Assembly (NCBI GenBank): GCA_045805265.1
Contig: JBJMLO010000015.1
Coordinates: forward strand, 62,001-126,000
From: JBJMLO01 sp045805265
GTDB lineage: Bacteria; Actinomycetota; UBA4738; JACQTL01
Direction of reading: 5' to 3'
DNA length: 64,000 bases
This document shows, in pieces, positions 44,386 through 52,126 of this stretch; the stretch's first letter is position 1, and each line of letters opens with the position of its first letter. A program made the position numbers and the translations under genes. Under the pieces are notes generated by a model. The model was not told where the DNA came from. It ran no database searches and saw nothing but the letters and a program-made list of their open reading frames with translations.

Positions 44386-45746
44386 CTGGGTCCCTCCACG
44401 ACGTAGGTCGGGACGACGCTGCCGGCGCCCGCCGTGACGTTGAGCAGCGCGGACGACGACAGCCTCGTCAGGCAGCCCGACGGACGGCCGTCAAAGACGT
44501 AGGGGTCGACGTCGAGGGAGAGGTCGACCATCTCGACCCCGTCGACGGCCACCGGGAACGACTCGCGGGGGACCTCCACGGCCTCCTGCACGACGTAGGA
44601 CTGGGTGAGCGCCACGGCCAGGGCCTGCTCCCACTCGTGGGGCTCGACGGTCCACCCCAGCACCACGCCCTTGCCTCCGTACTCGTCGTTGGGCTTCAGC
44701 ACCATGCGTTCCCGATTCTCGACGACGAACACGGCGAGGTCGTCGACGCGGCGGCCGCGGTACGTGGCAGGCCCCTGCCGGACCTTCCGCGTCCAGGGGA
44801 TGTGCCGCTCGATGGCCGCGCGGTCACCGGCGGTGTACAGATCCCAGTAGCGGTCGTCGGAGAGCAGGGCCAGGCTCATCTTCTTGTGCAGGAGCTTGGC
44901 CCGGAAGCTGTTGACCACGCACACGGCTCCGTCCAGGTACGCCCGCGTGAGCGGCGCCGCGACGTCCGGCTGCGCCAGCAGCTCGGTGGTCAGCACCCGG
45001 CGGTACACGAGGTTCACCGATCGGCCCGCCGCGTGGAGCCGGCCCCCCCGGTACTCCAGGTCGGCCGGGTCGCAGATCACCGTGCGGATGCCCTCACGCT
45101 CGAACCGCTCCCGGAACATCTCGAACTCCGACAGCGTCGGCACGTGCGTCCAGTCCACGATGGCCAGGACCGGCCGCTCCCCCCGGCCCCACTCCCGGAA
45201 CGCGTGGACCATGGCCTGGATCTGCCGTCCGGCCACCGGGAGGGCCCGCAGGCGGAACCGCCGGCGGAACGCACGCATGGCCCCGAGCTCCTCGAACACC
45301 TCGGAGAGCGTGTCGGAGTACGCCATGCCGGCGGGCGACTCGGCGTTGTTCTCGACGAACCGCAGCTCGTCGGCGAAGAACCCGTCGATGCGGATCGACG
45401 GCGACGACCTCCGGGACCCCGGGTCGGCCAGGGCCAGGCGTTCCTCTTCGGGCTCGAGCTCCAGTTCGGCGCGGAGCTCGGGGTCCCGGAGCAGGGCGCG
45501 CTCCAGCCGCCCCAGCGCCCGCTCGATCCCGCGTGCGGCGGTACGGGCGGCGTCGTACCGCGCCCGGGACAACAGCTGGGGCCGCAGCGCGATGCACAGG
45601 GGCCGCCGCCCGAACACGAGCGACCTGGCCTCCTGCCCGGCCCGCAGCGCCTCCGCGTCGCCGCCGGCGCCCGCGGCGAACAGCAGGTCGTGGTACTCGG
45701 CGACGGGGTCGGCTACCCCTGCCCGGTCCCGACGAACCGCCACCAT
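44382..45746 (-). CDS. ATP-grasp ligase, circularly permuted-like type
   Basis: A 454-residue protein of ATP-grasp type. It has a FVENNAESPAGMAYSD segment of the kind seen in circularly permuted ATP-grasp enzymes, and later nucleotide-binding elements MVLKPNDEYGGKGVVLGW and QSYVVQEAVE. It would activate a carboxylate and couple it to an amine; the substrate is unknown. The ATG (complement 45744-45746) overlaps the 3' end of the upstream ATP-grasp gene by 34 bases. Its stop overlaps the YbdK-like start. Confidence 0.75.
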   Translation of the reverse strand: MVAVRRDRAGVADPVAEYHDLLFAAGAGGDAEALRAGQEARSLVFGRRPLCIALRPQLLSRARYDAARTAARGIERALGRLERALLRDPELRAELELEPEEERLALADPGSRRSSPSIRIDGFFADELRFVENNAESPAGMAYSDTLSEVFEELGAMRAFRRRFRLRALPVAGRQIQAMVHAFREWGRGERPVLAIVDWTHVPTLSEFEMFRERFEREGIRTVICDPADLEYRGGRLHAAGRSVNLVYRRVLTTELLAQPDVAAPLTRAYLDGAVCVVNSFRAKLLHKKMSLALLSDDRYWDLYTAGDRAAIERHIPWTRKVRQGPATYRGRRVDDLAVFVVENRERMVLKPNDEYGGKGVVLGWTVEPHEWEQALAVALTQSYVVQEAVEVPRESFPVAVDGVEMVDLSLDVDPYVFDGRPSGCLTRLSSSALLNVTAGAGSVVPTYVVEGPR

Positions 45747-46669
45747 CGTTGCTCCCCGCGCCACGGCGGCTCGGCCTCGCCGAGCGCGTACGAGATGACC
45801 AGGTCGCTCATCCGCTCGAGCACCCAGCCGAAGTTCGCCTCCTTGATCGAGAAGTTGTCGAAGTCCGGCGCCGGGTTCAGGAAGTCGATGGCGTACAGCG
45901 TCCCGTCCCGGACCGCGAACTCGACGGTGTCCATGTCGTATCCCAGCGCGTCGACCAGCGTCCGGGCGTCGGCGATCGAACGTTCCCGGAGGTCGTCGTC
46001 GAGCGGCTCGTCGATCCGGTATCGCTCCGCGAACGGCCGGAGCGGGTCGTACCGGATCGGCAGTATGTGCTCGCGGCCGATGCAGATGCACCGCACGTAG
46101 TCCTGCCATTTGATGAACTCCTGCAGGATCATCGTCTTCTCGCCGCTCGTGTCGTAGGCACGCCACAGCTCCTCGAGCGAGTGGATGACGTGGACGTCCT
46201 TCCACCCACCGCCGGTGTTCGGCTTCAGCACCGCGGGAAGGCCCGTGTAGCCGACGATGCCCTCCCAGTCCAGGGGGAACTGCAGGTTGCGCAGCGACAC
46301 CTGCGGGTCGATGTCGGCGATGTAGGACTTGTTGGGCAGCACCACCGTCCTCGGGACGGCCACGCCGACCTTCCGGGCCAGGGTGCACTCGAAGAACTTC
46401 TCGTCGGCCTCCCACCAGAACGGGTCGTTCACGACGACGGTTCCCAGGAGCGCCGCGCTCTTCAGGTGGGCCCGGAAGTACGGGACCTCGTGCGAGATGC
46501 GGTCCACGATCACGGCGTACCGCGGCTCCTCCAGCTCCCGGGCGCCCCCCAGGGCGGCCATCTCGGCCCGCACGCCCTTCGCGGCCCCGCGCTCGTTGAC
46601 GACGTCGATGAACGGCTGGGGGAACGTGTTCTCCCGGCCGACCAGGAGCCCCACGACGCGCTCAGACAT
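45713..46669 (-). CDS. RimK-like ATP-grasp ligase
   Basis: A 318-residue ATP-grasp protein with an N-terminal pre-ATP-grasp region (VVGLLVGRENTFPQPFID) and nucleotide/metal elements PAVLKPNTGGGWKDVHV, ILQEFIKWQDYVRC and a C-terminal YAIDFLNPAPDFDNFS, where Asp and Asn would hold magnesium. It resembles RimK/glutathione-synthetase-like ligases. The start overlaps the esterase stop by 8 bases. Product unknown; likely the second ligase of a short amide or peptide pathway. Confidence 0.82.
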   Translation of the reverse strand: MSERVVGLLVGRENTFPQPFIDVVNERGAAKGVRAEMAALGGARELEEPRYAVIVDRISHEVPYFRAHLKSAALLGTVVVNDPFWWEADEKFFECTLARKVGVAVPRTVVLPNKSYIADIDPQVSLRNLQFPLDWEGIVGYTGLPAVLKPNTGGGWKDVHVIHSLEELWRAYDTSGEKTMILQEFIKWQDYVRCICIGREHILPIRYDPLRPFAERYRIDEPLDDDLRERSIADARTLVDALGYDMDTVEFAVRDGTLYAIDFLNPAPDFDNFSIKEANFGWVLERMSDLVISYALGEAEPPWRGEQRWWRFVGTGQG

Positions 46670-47363
46670 AGTTCCGGATCATGTCCCTCCAGAAGGGCCA
46701 GTCGTGCACCCAGCCGTCCCACACGTCCAGCCACACGTCGACGCCCTTCGCCCGCAACAGCTCCCCGGCCCGGATCGATTCCTGCGCGTTGGCGTCGTCG
46801 CGACCGGTGGCGATCACCTTCTTGTCGAATGCCTGGATCGGTCCCAGGTATCGCTCGTCGCTCAGGCCCGGGAGGAACGCCAGCGGGTTGGTCAGGTAGG
46901 TCACATCGTCGTGGTACCCGTCGAGCCACCGGTCGGTGTCGTACGCGCCGGAGAGCGCCACGAACCCGGCGACGTGCCAGGGCTGTCGCAGCGCGAGCAG
47001 CAGCGCGTGGAACGCGCCCAGCGACGTCCCCGTCGTGACCGGCCGCGAGGGCATCCGGGGGATCAGCTCGTCCACGAGGTACCGCTCGTAGTCGAGGTGG
47101 CGCAGGACCCGCTCGCGGGGGTGGCGGTCCTGCGCGTACCAGGACTCGGAGTCGACGCTGTCAACGCACCACAGCTGGACGTGGCCGTCGCCGATCTTGT
47201 CGGCCAGGGCCTCGACCATCCCGAAGTCCTCCCACTGGTGGAACCGCCCCTGCGACGTCGGGAACACGAGGACCGGCAGACCGGCGTCGCCGAACCGCAG
47301 CGTCTCCATCTCCCGTCCCAACGCGCCGCTCCAGTCGCGGAAGTACTCCCGGGGAATCCCCAT
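46662..47363 (-). CDS. Alpha/beta-hydrolase esterase-like protein (COG4947 type)
   Basis: A 233-residue protein starting MGIPREYFRDWSGALGREM with VLVFPTSQGRFHQWEDFGM. It has a nucleophile elbow TGTSLGAFHA (G-x-S-x-G) and a C-terminal His in GWVHDWPFW, completing a plausible Ser-Asp-His set. It is related to the COG4947/D-type esterases. The ATG with complement at 47361-47363 is preferred; an upstream ATG would add about 49 basic residues with no fold. It is the first gene of the amidoligase operon and may release, transfer or hydrolyse the product. Confidence 0.82.
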   Translation of the reverse strand: MGIPREYFRDWSGALGREMETLRFGDAGLPVLVFPTSQGRFHQWEDFGMVEALADKIGDGHVQLWCVDSVDSESWYAQDRHPRERVLRHLDYERYLVDELIPRMPSRPVTTGTSLGAFHALLLALRQPWHVAGFVALSGAYDTDRWLDGYHDDVTYLTNPLAFLPGLSDERYLGPIQAFDKKVIATGRDDANAQESIRAGELLRAKGVDVWLDVWDGWVHDWPFWRDMIRNYV

Positions 47364-47539
47364 CGGCAGAAGCGTAGACAACACCCGCCGACCCCGCAGC
47401 GGCGACCGCGCGTCCTCGGGCCTTGCGCCCTTCCAACCAACTCGGCGTCTGCCGGAAGAGGGCCGCGGGTCTGGACGAATGTCTGTCGAATCGGGCAGGA
47501 TGACGGCCACTGAGGGGGATTCCTGGGGAGGGGGTCACG

Positions 47540-49549
47540 ATGGTCCTGCGGCGCTCCATCGCGCTCGTCGTACCGGCTGCCGTGGTCGCCGCGTTGCTTC
47601 TTCCCGCAACGCCGGGGTTCGCTGCGACCATCGCGGTGAACTGCGCCACGCAGGACCTACAACCGAAGATCGACGGAGCAGCGGAGGCATCGACGCTATT
47701 GATCTCGGGCGTCTGCAACGGGAACTTCACCGTGAACAAGGGCCTGACGCTGAGGGGAAACCCGACGGCCACGCTCGACGGTGACTTCGCCGGGAGGGTC
47801 CTCAACGTCGCGACACTGGCGACGGTGACACTCAAGGACCTCACGATCACCGACGGCGTGGCTCCGCCTGAGACGAACGCGAATGGCAGCATCGCTCGCG
47901 GGGGCGGCATCAAAAACGGTGGCGGCAAGCTGGACCTCGTACGCGTCTCGGTGACCGGGAACGTCGCGGCCGCTGACGACACTCCCCAGGTGATTTCCTG
48001 GGGCGGCGGCATCTTCTCGAATACCGGCTCGCTGACGCTGATCGACTCGTCGGTGACGAACAACCTGGCCTACTCCTTCGGCTCGAACAGTACCGGAGCG
48101 GCGGCGCTCGGCGGAGGCGTCCTGGTCAGCAACGCGCCGCTGACCCTGACCCGTACCGTGGTGAGCTCGAACCGAACGGTGGTGAGGTTCACCCAGGGGA
48201 TCGGGGTCGCATCTGGCGGTGGCCTCTACCAGGGCCAGGATTCGACGGTGACCATCAACGAATCGCGCATCGAGGGCAACCGATCAGCTGCGTCGGGTCC
48301 GTCGGCGTTCGCCGATGCCGGCGGCCTTCGGATGAACTCGAACACCGTCACATTGAGAGGGCTGGTGGTGGTCGGGTCTCGATTCACGGGGAACGCCGCG
48401 GTAGCCACCGGGTCGGGGAGCACAAGAGCCGTCGGCGGAGGGATCTCTTCGACCCTCCGGCCGATCGCCGTCACCGATTCGACGCTGTCCCGCAATCGGG
48501 CGGCGGCCCGCTCCAGTGACGATCGCGCCAGGGCGACGGGAGGCGGCATAGAGGTCGACAGCGCCTCAGTACAGCTCACTCGCTCCGGCATCACGGCGTC
48601 GGTCGTCCGGGCGGTCGCACCCGAGGCGCACGCGGAGGGGGCCGCCATCGGGTCGTTCACCGTATTCGCCAGCCCGCCGCAGTCCTCCATCCGGGTCACC
48701 CTGTCGACCCTGTCGTCCAACTCCGCGATCGCGAACGGCGCCGCGGGGGTCACGGACGCTCGGGGCGGGGGGATCAGCAATGGACTGCAGTCCACCTCGC
48801 TGGTCCTCGACAGGTCCACCGTGGAGGCGAACCACGTGGTCTCCACCGGGATCGGCCCGTCGGCGACCGGCGGCGGCGTCGATACCGACGGTCCGCTCTC
48901 GGTCCTGCGATCGACGCTGAGCACGAACACACTCGATTCGTCGGGGTTGCTGGGGGCGGCCGCGTTCGGAGGGGCCCTGGAGGTCCGGTCCTCGGGCATG
49001 AACGACCTCGTACGGAATTCGACCATTGCCTCCAACACTGTGGCCGCGGACTCGTTCAACGGTACGGCGGAAGCGGGAGGCGGGGGCATCGAGGTGGCCC
49101 TGACCTCCGAGACCCTCGCCCTTTCCTTCTCCACGCTGGTCCGCAACTCCGTGGGCGCCGACGGCGACGACAACGTCACTCACGGTGGGGGGATCCATGC
49201 CACCAGCGGCGTGACCACCCTTCGGGCCACCGTCCTGGCGCTGAACGTCTCGCCCGGCAACCCGAACTGCTCTGGGGGATCGATCGCCTCGGGCGGCGCC
49301 AACCTTGTCGGGGCGCTGGCTGGCTGTCCTTTCGACAAGAAGGGATCCGACAAGGTCGGGGTGGCGAACCCGAAGCTCGGGACGCTCCCGGCAAATGGAG
49401 GACCGACGAAGACGGTGTCGCTGCTGACCGGCAGCCCCGCGCTGAATGTCATCGCGTCGGTGTCGTGCGAGGTCGCGACCGACCAGCGCGGCGTCCATCG
49501 GCCCCAGGGCCCCCGGTGCGACACGGGGGCCTACGAGCGGAAGCCCTGA
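47540..49549 (+). CDS. Secreted right-handed beta-helix protein 1
   Basis: A 669-residue secreted protein with a Sec signal (MVLRRSIALVVPAAVVAALL, cleavage near GFAAT). The body is a repetitive series of short strands rich in Gly, Ser, Asn and Thr (e.g. GGGIFSNTGSLTLIDSSVTN), as in polymorphic outer-membrane-type or pectate-lyase-like beta-helices. It ends with CEVATDQRGVHRPQG and CDTGAYERKP, the 'choice-of-anchor Q' ending of many secreted bacterial proteins. No catalytic site is recognised. A close paralogue follows 33 bases later. The GGGGAGGGGG tract upstream of ATG 47540 is a likely ribosome site. Confidence 0.82.
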   Translation: MVLRRSIALVVPAAVVAALLLPATPGFAATIAVNCATQDLQPKIDGAAEASTLLISGVCNGNFTVNKGLTLRGNPTATLDGDFAGRVLNVATLATVTLKDLTITDGVAPPETNANGSIARGGGIKNGGGKLDLVRVSVTGNVAAADDTPQVISWGGGIFSNTGSLTLIDSSVTNNLAYSFGSNSTGAAALGGGVLVSNAPLTLTRTVVSSNRTVVRFTQGIGVASGGGLYQGQDSTVTINESRIEGNRSAASGPSAFADAGGLRMNSNTVTLRGLVVVGSRFTGNAAVATGSGSTRAVGGGISSTLRPIAVTDSTLSRNRAAARSSDDRARATGGGIEVDSASVQLTRSGITASVVRAVAPEAHAEGAAIGSFTVFASPPQSSIRVTLSTLSSNSAIANGAAGVTDARGGGISNGLQSTSLVLDRSTVEANHVVSTGIGPSATGGGVDTDGPLSVLRSTLSTNTLDSSGLLGAAAFGGALEVRSSGMNDLVRNSTIASNTVAADSFNGTAEAGGGGIEVALTSETLALSFSTLVRNSVGADGDDNVTHGGGIHATSGVTTLRATVLALNVSPGNPNCSGGSIASGGANLVGALAGCPFDKKGSDKVGVANPKLGTLPANGGPTKTVSLLTGSPALNVIASVSCEVATDQRGVHRPQGPRCDTGAYERKP

Positions 49550-49582
49550 ACAAGCCATGTTTGACGCGGGAGAGGGGGGAGC

Positions 49583-51631
49583 GTGCTGCGATCAATGAAC
49601 GGCCCGGCGAGAGGATCGCGTGGATTGCGCGCCGGGTCCTGGCGAGGGCGCCTGCTCGCGACGGCAGTTGCCGCCATCGGTGCGATCCTGGCGCCTACGG
49701 CACCCGCGTCAGCCGACATCGTCACGGTGAACTGCCCGACCCAGGATCTCCAACAGAGGATCAATGCAGCTGCGCCGGGTTCGACGCTTCTGATCTCGGG
49801 CCTCTGCGACGAGAACTTCACGATCGACAAGAACCTGACGCTCAAGGGGAACCCCACCGCCACGCTGGACGGGAACTTCGCGGGTTCCGTGCTCACGATC
49901 ACCCAGGGGGCTGTTCACCTCGTCGACCTGACCATCACGGACGGCTTCACGATCCCCTCTGGGGGCAGCCTCAGCGAAGGGCATGGCGGGGGCATCTACA
50001 ACACGAGTGGCGGTGCGCTGACCCTCACGCGCGTGTCCGTGACCGGCAACATGGCCGTCGGAGGTCACGCCCAGGGCAGCGTGGGCGGGGGAGGTGGCAT
50101 CTACTCGCGGCCAGGTTCCGTCACGCTGACCGATTCCTCCGTCACGGACAACCTCGCGTATGCGTCCGAGGCGGACAGCACACTGACCAGCGCCGCTGGT
50201 GGCGGGATCGCGGTGGGAGGCGGGGCCCTCAAGCTCGTGCGCTCCGTGATCCTGTCCAACCGGGCGGTGGTCAGGTTCACGCAGGGCACCGGCGGCGCGA
50301 ACGGCGGCGGCATCGCCCACGCCGGCGACTCCACCTTGACCCTCATCGACTCGCGCGTCGAGGGAAACCGCGCGGCCGCTTCAGGACCCGACGCGATCGT
50401 CTCCGGAGGCGGGATCAGCTCGAGCAGCGCCGAGTTCATCGCCCCTGGACTGTCGATGACGGCATCGCGCGTCATCGGCAACGCCGCCGTGGCCAATGGA
50501 ACCGGGACGGTCTCGGCGACCGGCGGCGGGATCGACGGCAGCAACACCTCGATCGAGATCGCGGATTCTCCGATCTCCGCCAACCGGGTCCGAGCGGAGT
50601 CGAGCGACGCCAAGGCGGTCGCGATCGGGGGCGGGATCGCGCTGGGGGTAACGCCGATGAAGCTGGTCCGGTCTCGCGTGACCGGATCGGTCGTCACCGC
50701 CCTGGGCACCGAGGCCCACGCCGAGGGCGGGGCGATCGGCGTGACCGAGACCTCGTCCACCCTCAGGCCGTCGTCGATCGAGGCCACTTCGTCCTCGCTC
50801 TCCGCCAACTCGGTCCGTGCTCAGGCGGGTTTCGGCGGGAGCTTCGCTCAGGGGGGCGGCATCAGTCAGCGCAACCCGGAGGCGTCCACCGAGGTCGATC
50901 GGAGCACCTTCGACGCCAACGACGTGGTCGCGAGCGGTATCGCGACCACCGCGACGGGCGGGGGGATCGACACGGCCGGGCCGCTCACGGTGCTGCGGTC
51001 GACGCTCAGCCGGAACGCAGTTCAATCGTTCGGGTTCCTCGGGGCCGGCGGGTCGGGTGGCGGGCTCGAGGTCCGGGGGAGCAACGACGTCGTCAGGAAC
51101 TCGACGCTGTCCTCGAACGGGGTAACCGCCGCGTCCGACAACGGGACCGCGACGGCGACGGGCGGAGGCGTCGAAGTCGCGTCGCCCACCGGGTCGTTGA
51201 CGCTCTCGTTCGGCACGGTGGTACGCAACTCGTCGGGCGCGACGGGGAAGAACCCCGGCGCGCAGGGCGGAGGCGTCCACGCCGCGCATGTCGGGACGAC
51301 ACTTCGAGCCACGATCCTGGCGCTGAACGTCGCACCGGCGGGCAAGAACTGCTCCGGGAGCGCCATCGGGTCGGGCGGGGCGAACGTCCTGGGCGCAGTT
51401 GCCGGATGCACCTTCCAGAACACGAACTCGGACAAGGTCGGCGTGGCCAATCCCAAGCTCGGGTTGCTGTCCGCGAACGGGGGGCCGACGAAGACGGTTC
51501 CCCTCCTGACCGGAAGCCCGGCGCTGGATCTCATCGCGGCGGCGTCGTGCGAGGTCTCGACCGACCAGCGGGGGGTCGGCCGGCCACAGAACCACCGGTG
51601 TGACTCGGGGGCCTACGAACGCAAGCCGTGA
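49583..51631 (+). CDS. Secreted right-handed beta-helix protein 2
   Basis: A 682-residue paralogue of the preceding protein. Shared landmarks include the N-terminal VNCPTQDLQQRIN, NLTLKGNPTATLDGNFAG, the strand repeats, and the C-terminal CEVSTDQRGVGRPQN and GAYERKP. The signal peptide is longer and begins with about 25 basic residues before LLATAVAAIGAILAP. GTG 49583 has GAGGGGGGA upstream; an ATG 12 bases later is an alternative. The pair looks like a tandem duplication with later divergence. The function, perhaps surface adhesion or polysaccharide binding, is inferred only from the fold. Confidence 0.82.
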   Translation: MLRSMNGPARGSRGLRAGSWRGRLLATAVAAIGAILAPTAPASADIVTVNCPTQDLQQRINAAAPGSTLLISGLCDENFTIDKNLTLKGNPTATLDGNFAGSVLTITQGAVHLVDLTITDGFTIPSGGSLSEGHGGGIYNTSGGALTLTRVSVTGNMAVGGHAQGSVGGGGGIYSRPGSVTLTDSSVTDNLAYASEADSTLTSAAGGGIAVGGGALKLVRSVILSNRAVVRFTQGTGGANGGGIAHAGDSTLTLIDSRVEGNRAAASGPDAIVSGGGISSSSAEFIAPGLSMTASRVIGNAAVANGTGTVSATGGGIDGSNTSIEIADSPISANRVRAESSDAKAVAIGGGIALGVTPMKLVRSRVTGSVVTALGTEAHAEGGAIGVTETSSTLRPSSIEATSSSLSANSVRAQAGFGGSFAQGGGISQRNPEASTEVDRSTFDANDVVASGIATTATGGGIDTAGPLTVLRSTLSRNAVQSFGFLGAGGSGGGLEVRGSNDVVRNSTLSSNGVTAASDNGTATATGGGVEVASPTGSLTLSFGTVVRNSSGATGKNPGAQGGGVHAAHVGTTLRATILALNVAPAGKNCSGSAIGSGGANVLGAVAGCTFQNTNSDKVGVANPKLGLLSANGGPTKTVPLLTGSPALDLIAAASCEVSTDQRGVGRPQNHRCDSGAYERKP

Positions 51632-51647
51632 GCGTCCGCACGGCGAA

Positions 51648-51992
51648 TCACGTGCGTGGGGATGCCGAGCCTCCCCGGGCGAAGTCGAACGCCTCGGCGA
51701 CCAGCGCCTTCCACCGTCGGTGCCCCTCGGGAGGGATCGCCGCCCACTCTCGCATCGGTCGCCCCTTGCCGGCGTCGAATCGCTCGGCGACGCCGGCCGC
51801 AACGAGCTCGTCGACCCGCTCTTTGGGGAGCTTGGTCACGAGTCGCCCTCGGGACACCATGGCGAAGATCTTGCCGTTCACGCGAAGACCGGGGTTCGAG
51901 CCGAATCCCGTGCCCACCGTCACTCCGGGCTCCTGCCGGAAACGCTCGGCGATCCGGTTGAACTGCCCTTCCGCGTCTTCACCCGTCGGCAT
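51648..51992 (-). CDS. Small TfoX N-terminal/YjbR-like protein
   Basis: A 114-residue protein with GLRVNGKIFAMVSRGRLVTK and LPKERVDELVAAGVAERFD, resembling the TfoX N-terminal or MmcQ/YjbR-type fold. A C-terminal helix reads WKALVAEAFDFARG. Members of these families are mostly uncharacterised; a link to competence through TfoX is not implied. It is convergent with beta-helix gene 2 (16 bases between stops) and divergent from ppdK. Confidence 0.65.
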   Translation of the reverse strand: MPTGEDAEGQFNRIAERFRQEPGVTVGTGFGSNPGLRVNGKIFAMVSRGRLVTKLPKERVDELVAAGVAERFDAGKGRPMREWAAIPPEGHRRWKALVAEAFDFARGGSASPRT

Positions 51993-52126
51993 CCTGCACC
52001 TCCTCGTCCGCAGCTATCCAATCACCCGTCGCTGACGCGCTCGCCTCCACCGCCGTCCGTCTTCTCTGATGACTCCGCCTGTCCGTGGCCAATAGACTGG
52101 GCGGGATCACACAGCGGAGGCCTGAC

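Noticed and set aside
51648..51992. TfoX-like protein as a competence regulator linked to comEA/comEC
   Set aside because: It resembles only the small N-terminal fold, is 47 kb away, and such single-domain proteins are widespread without any competence role.
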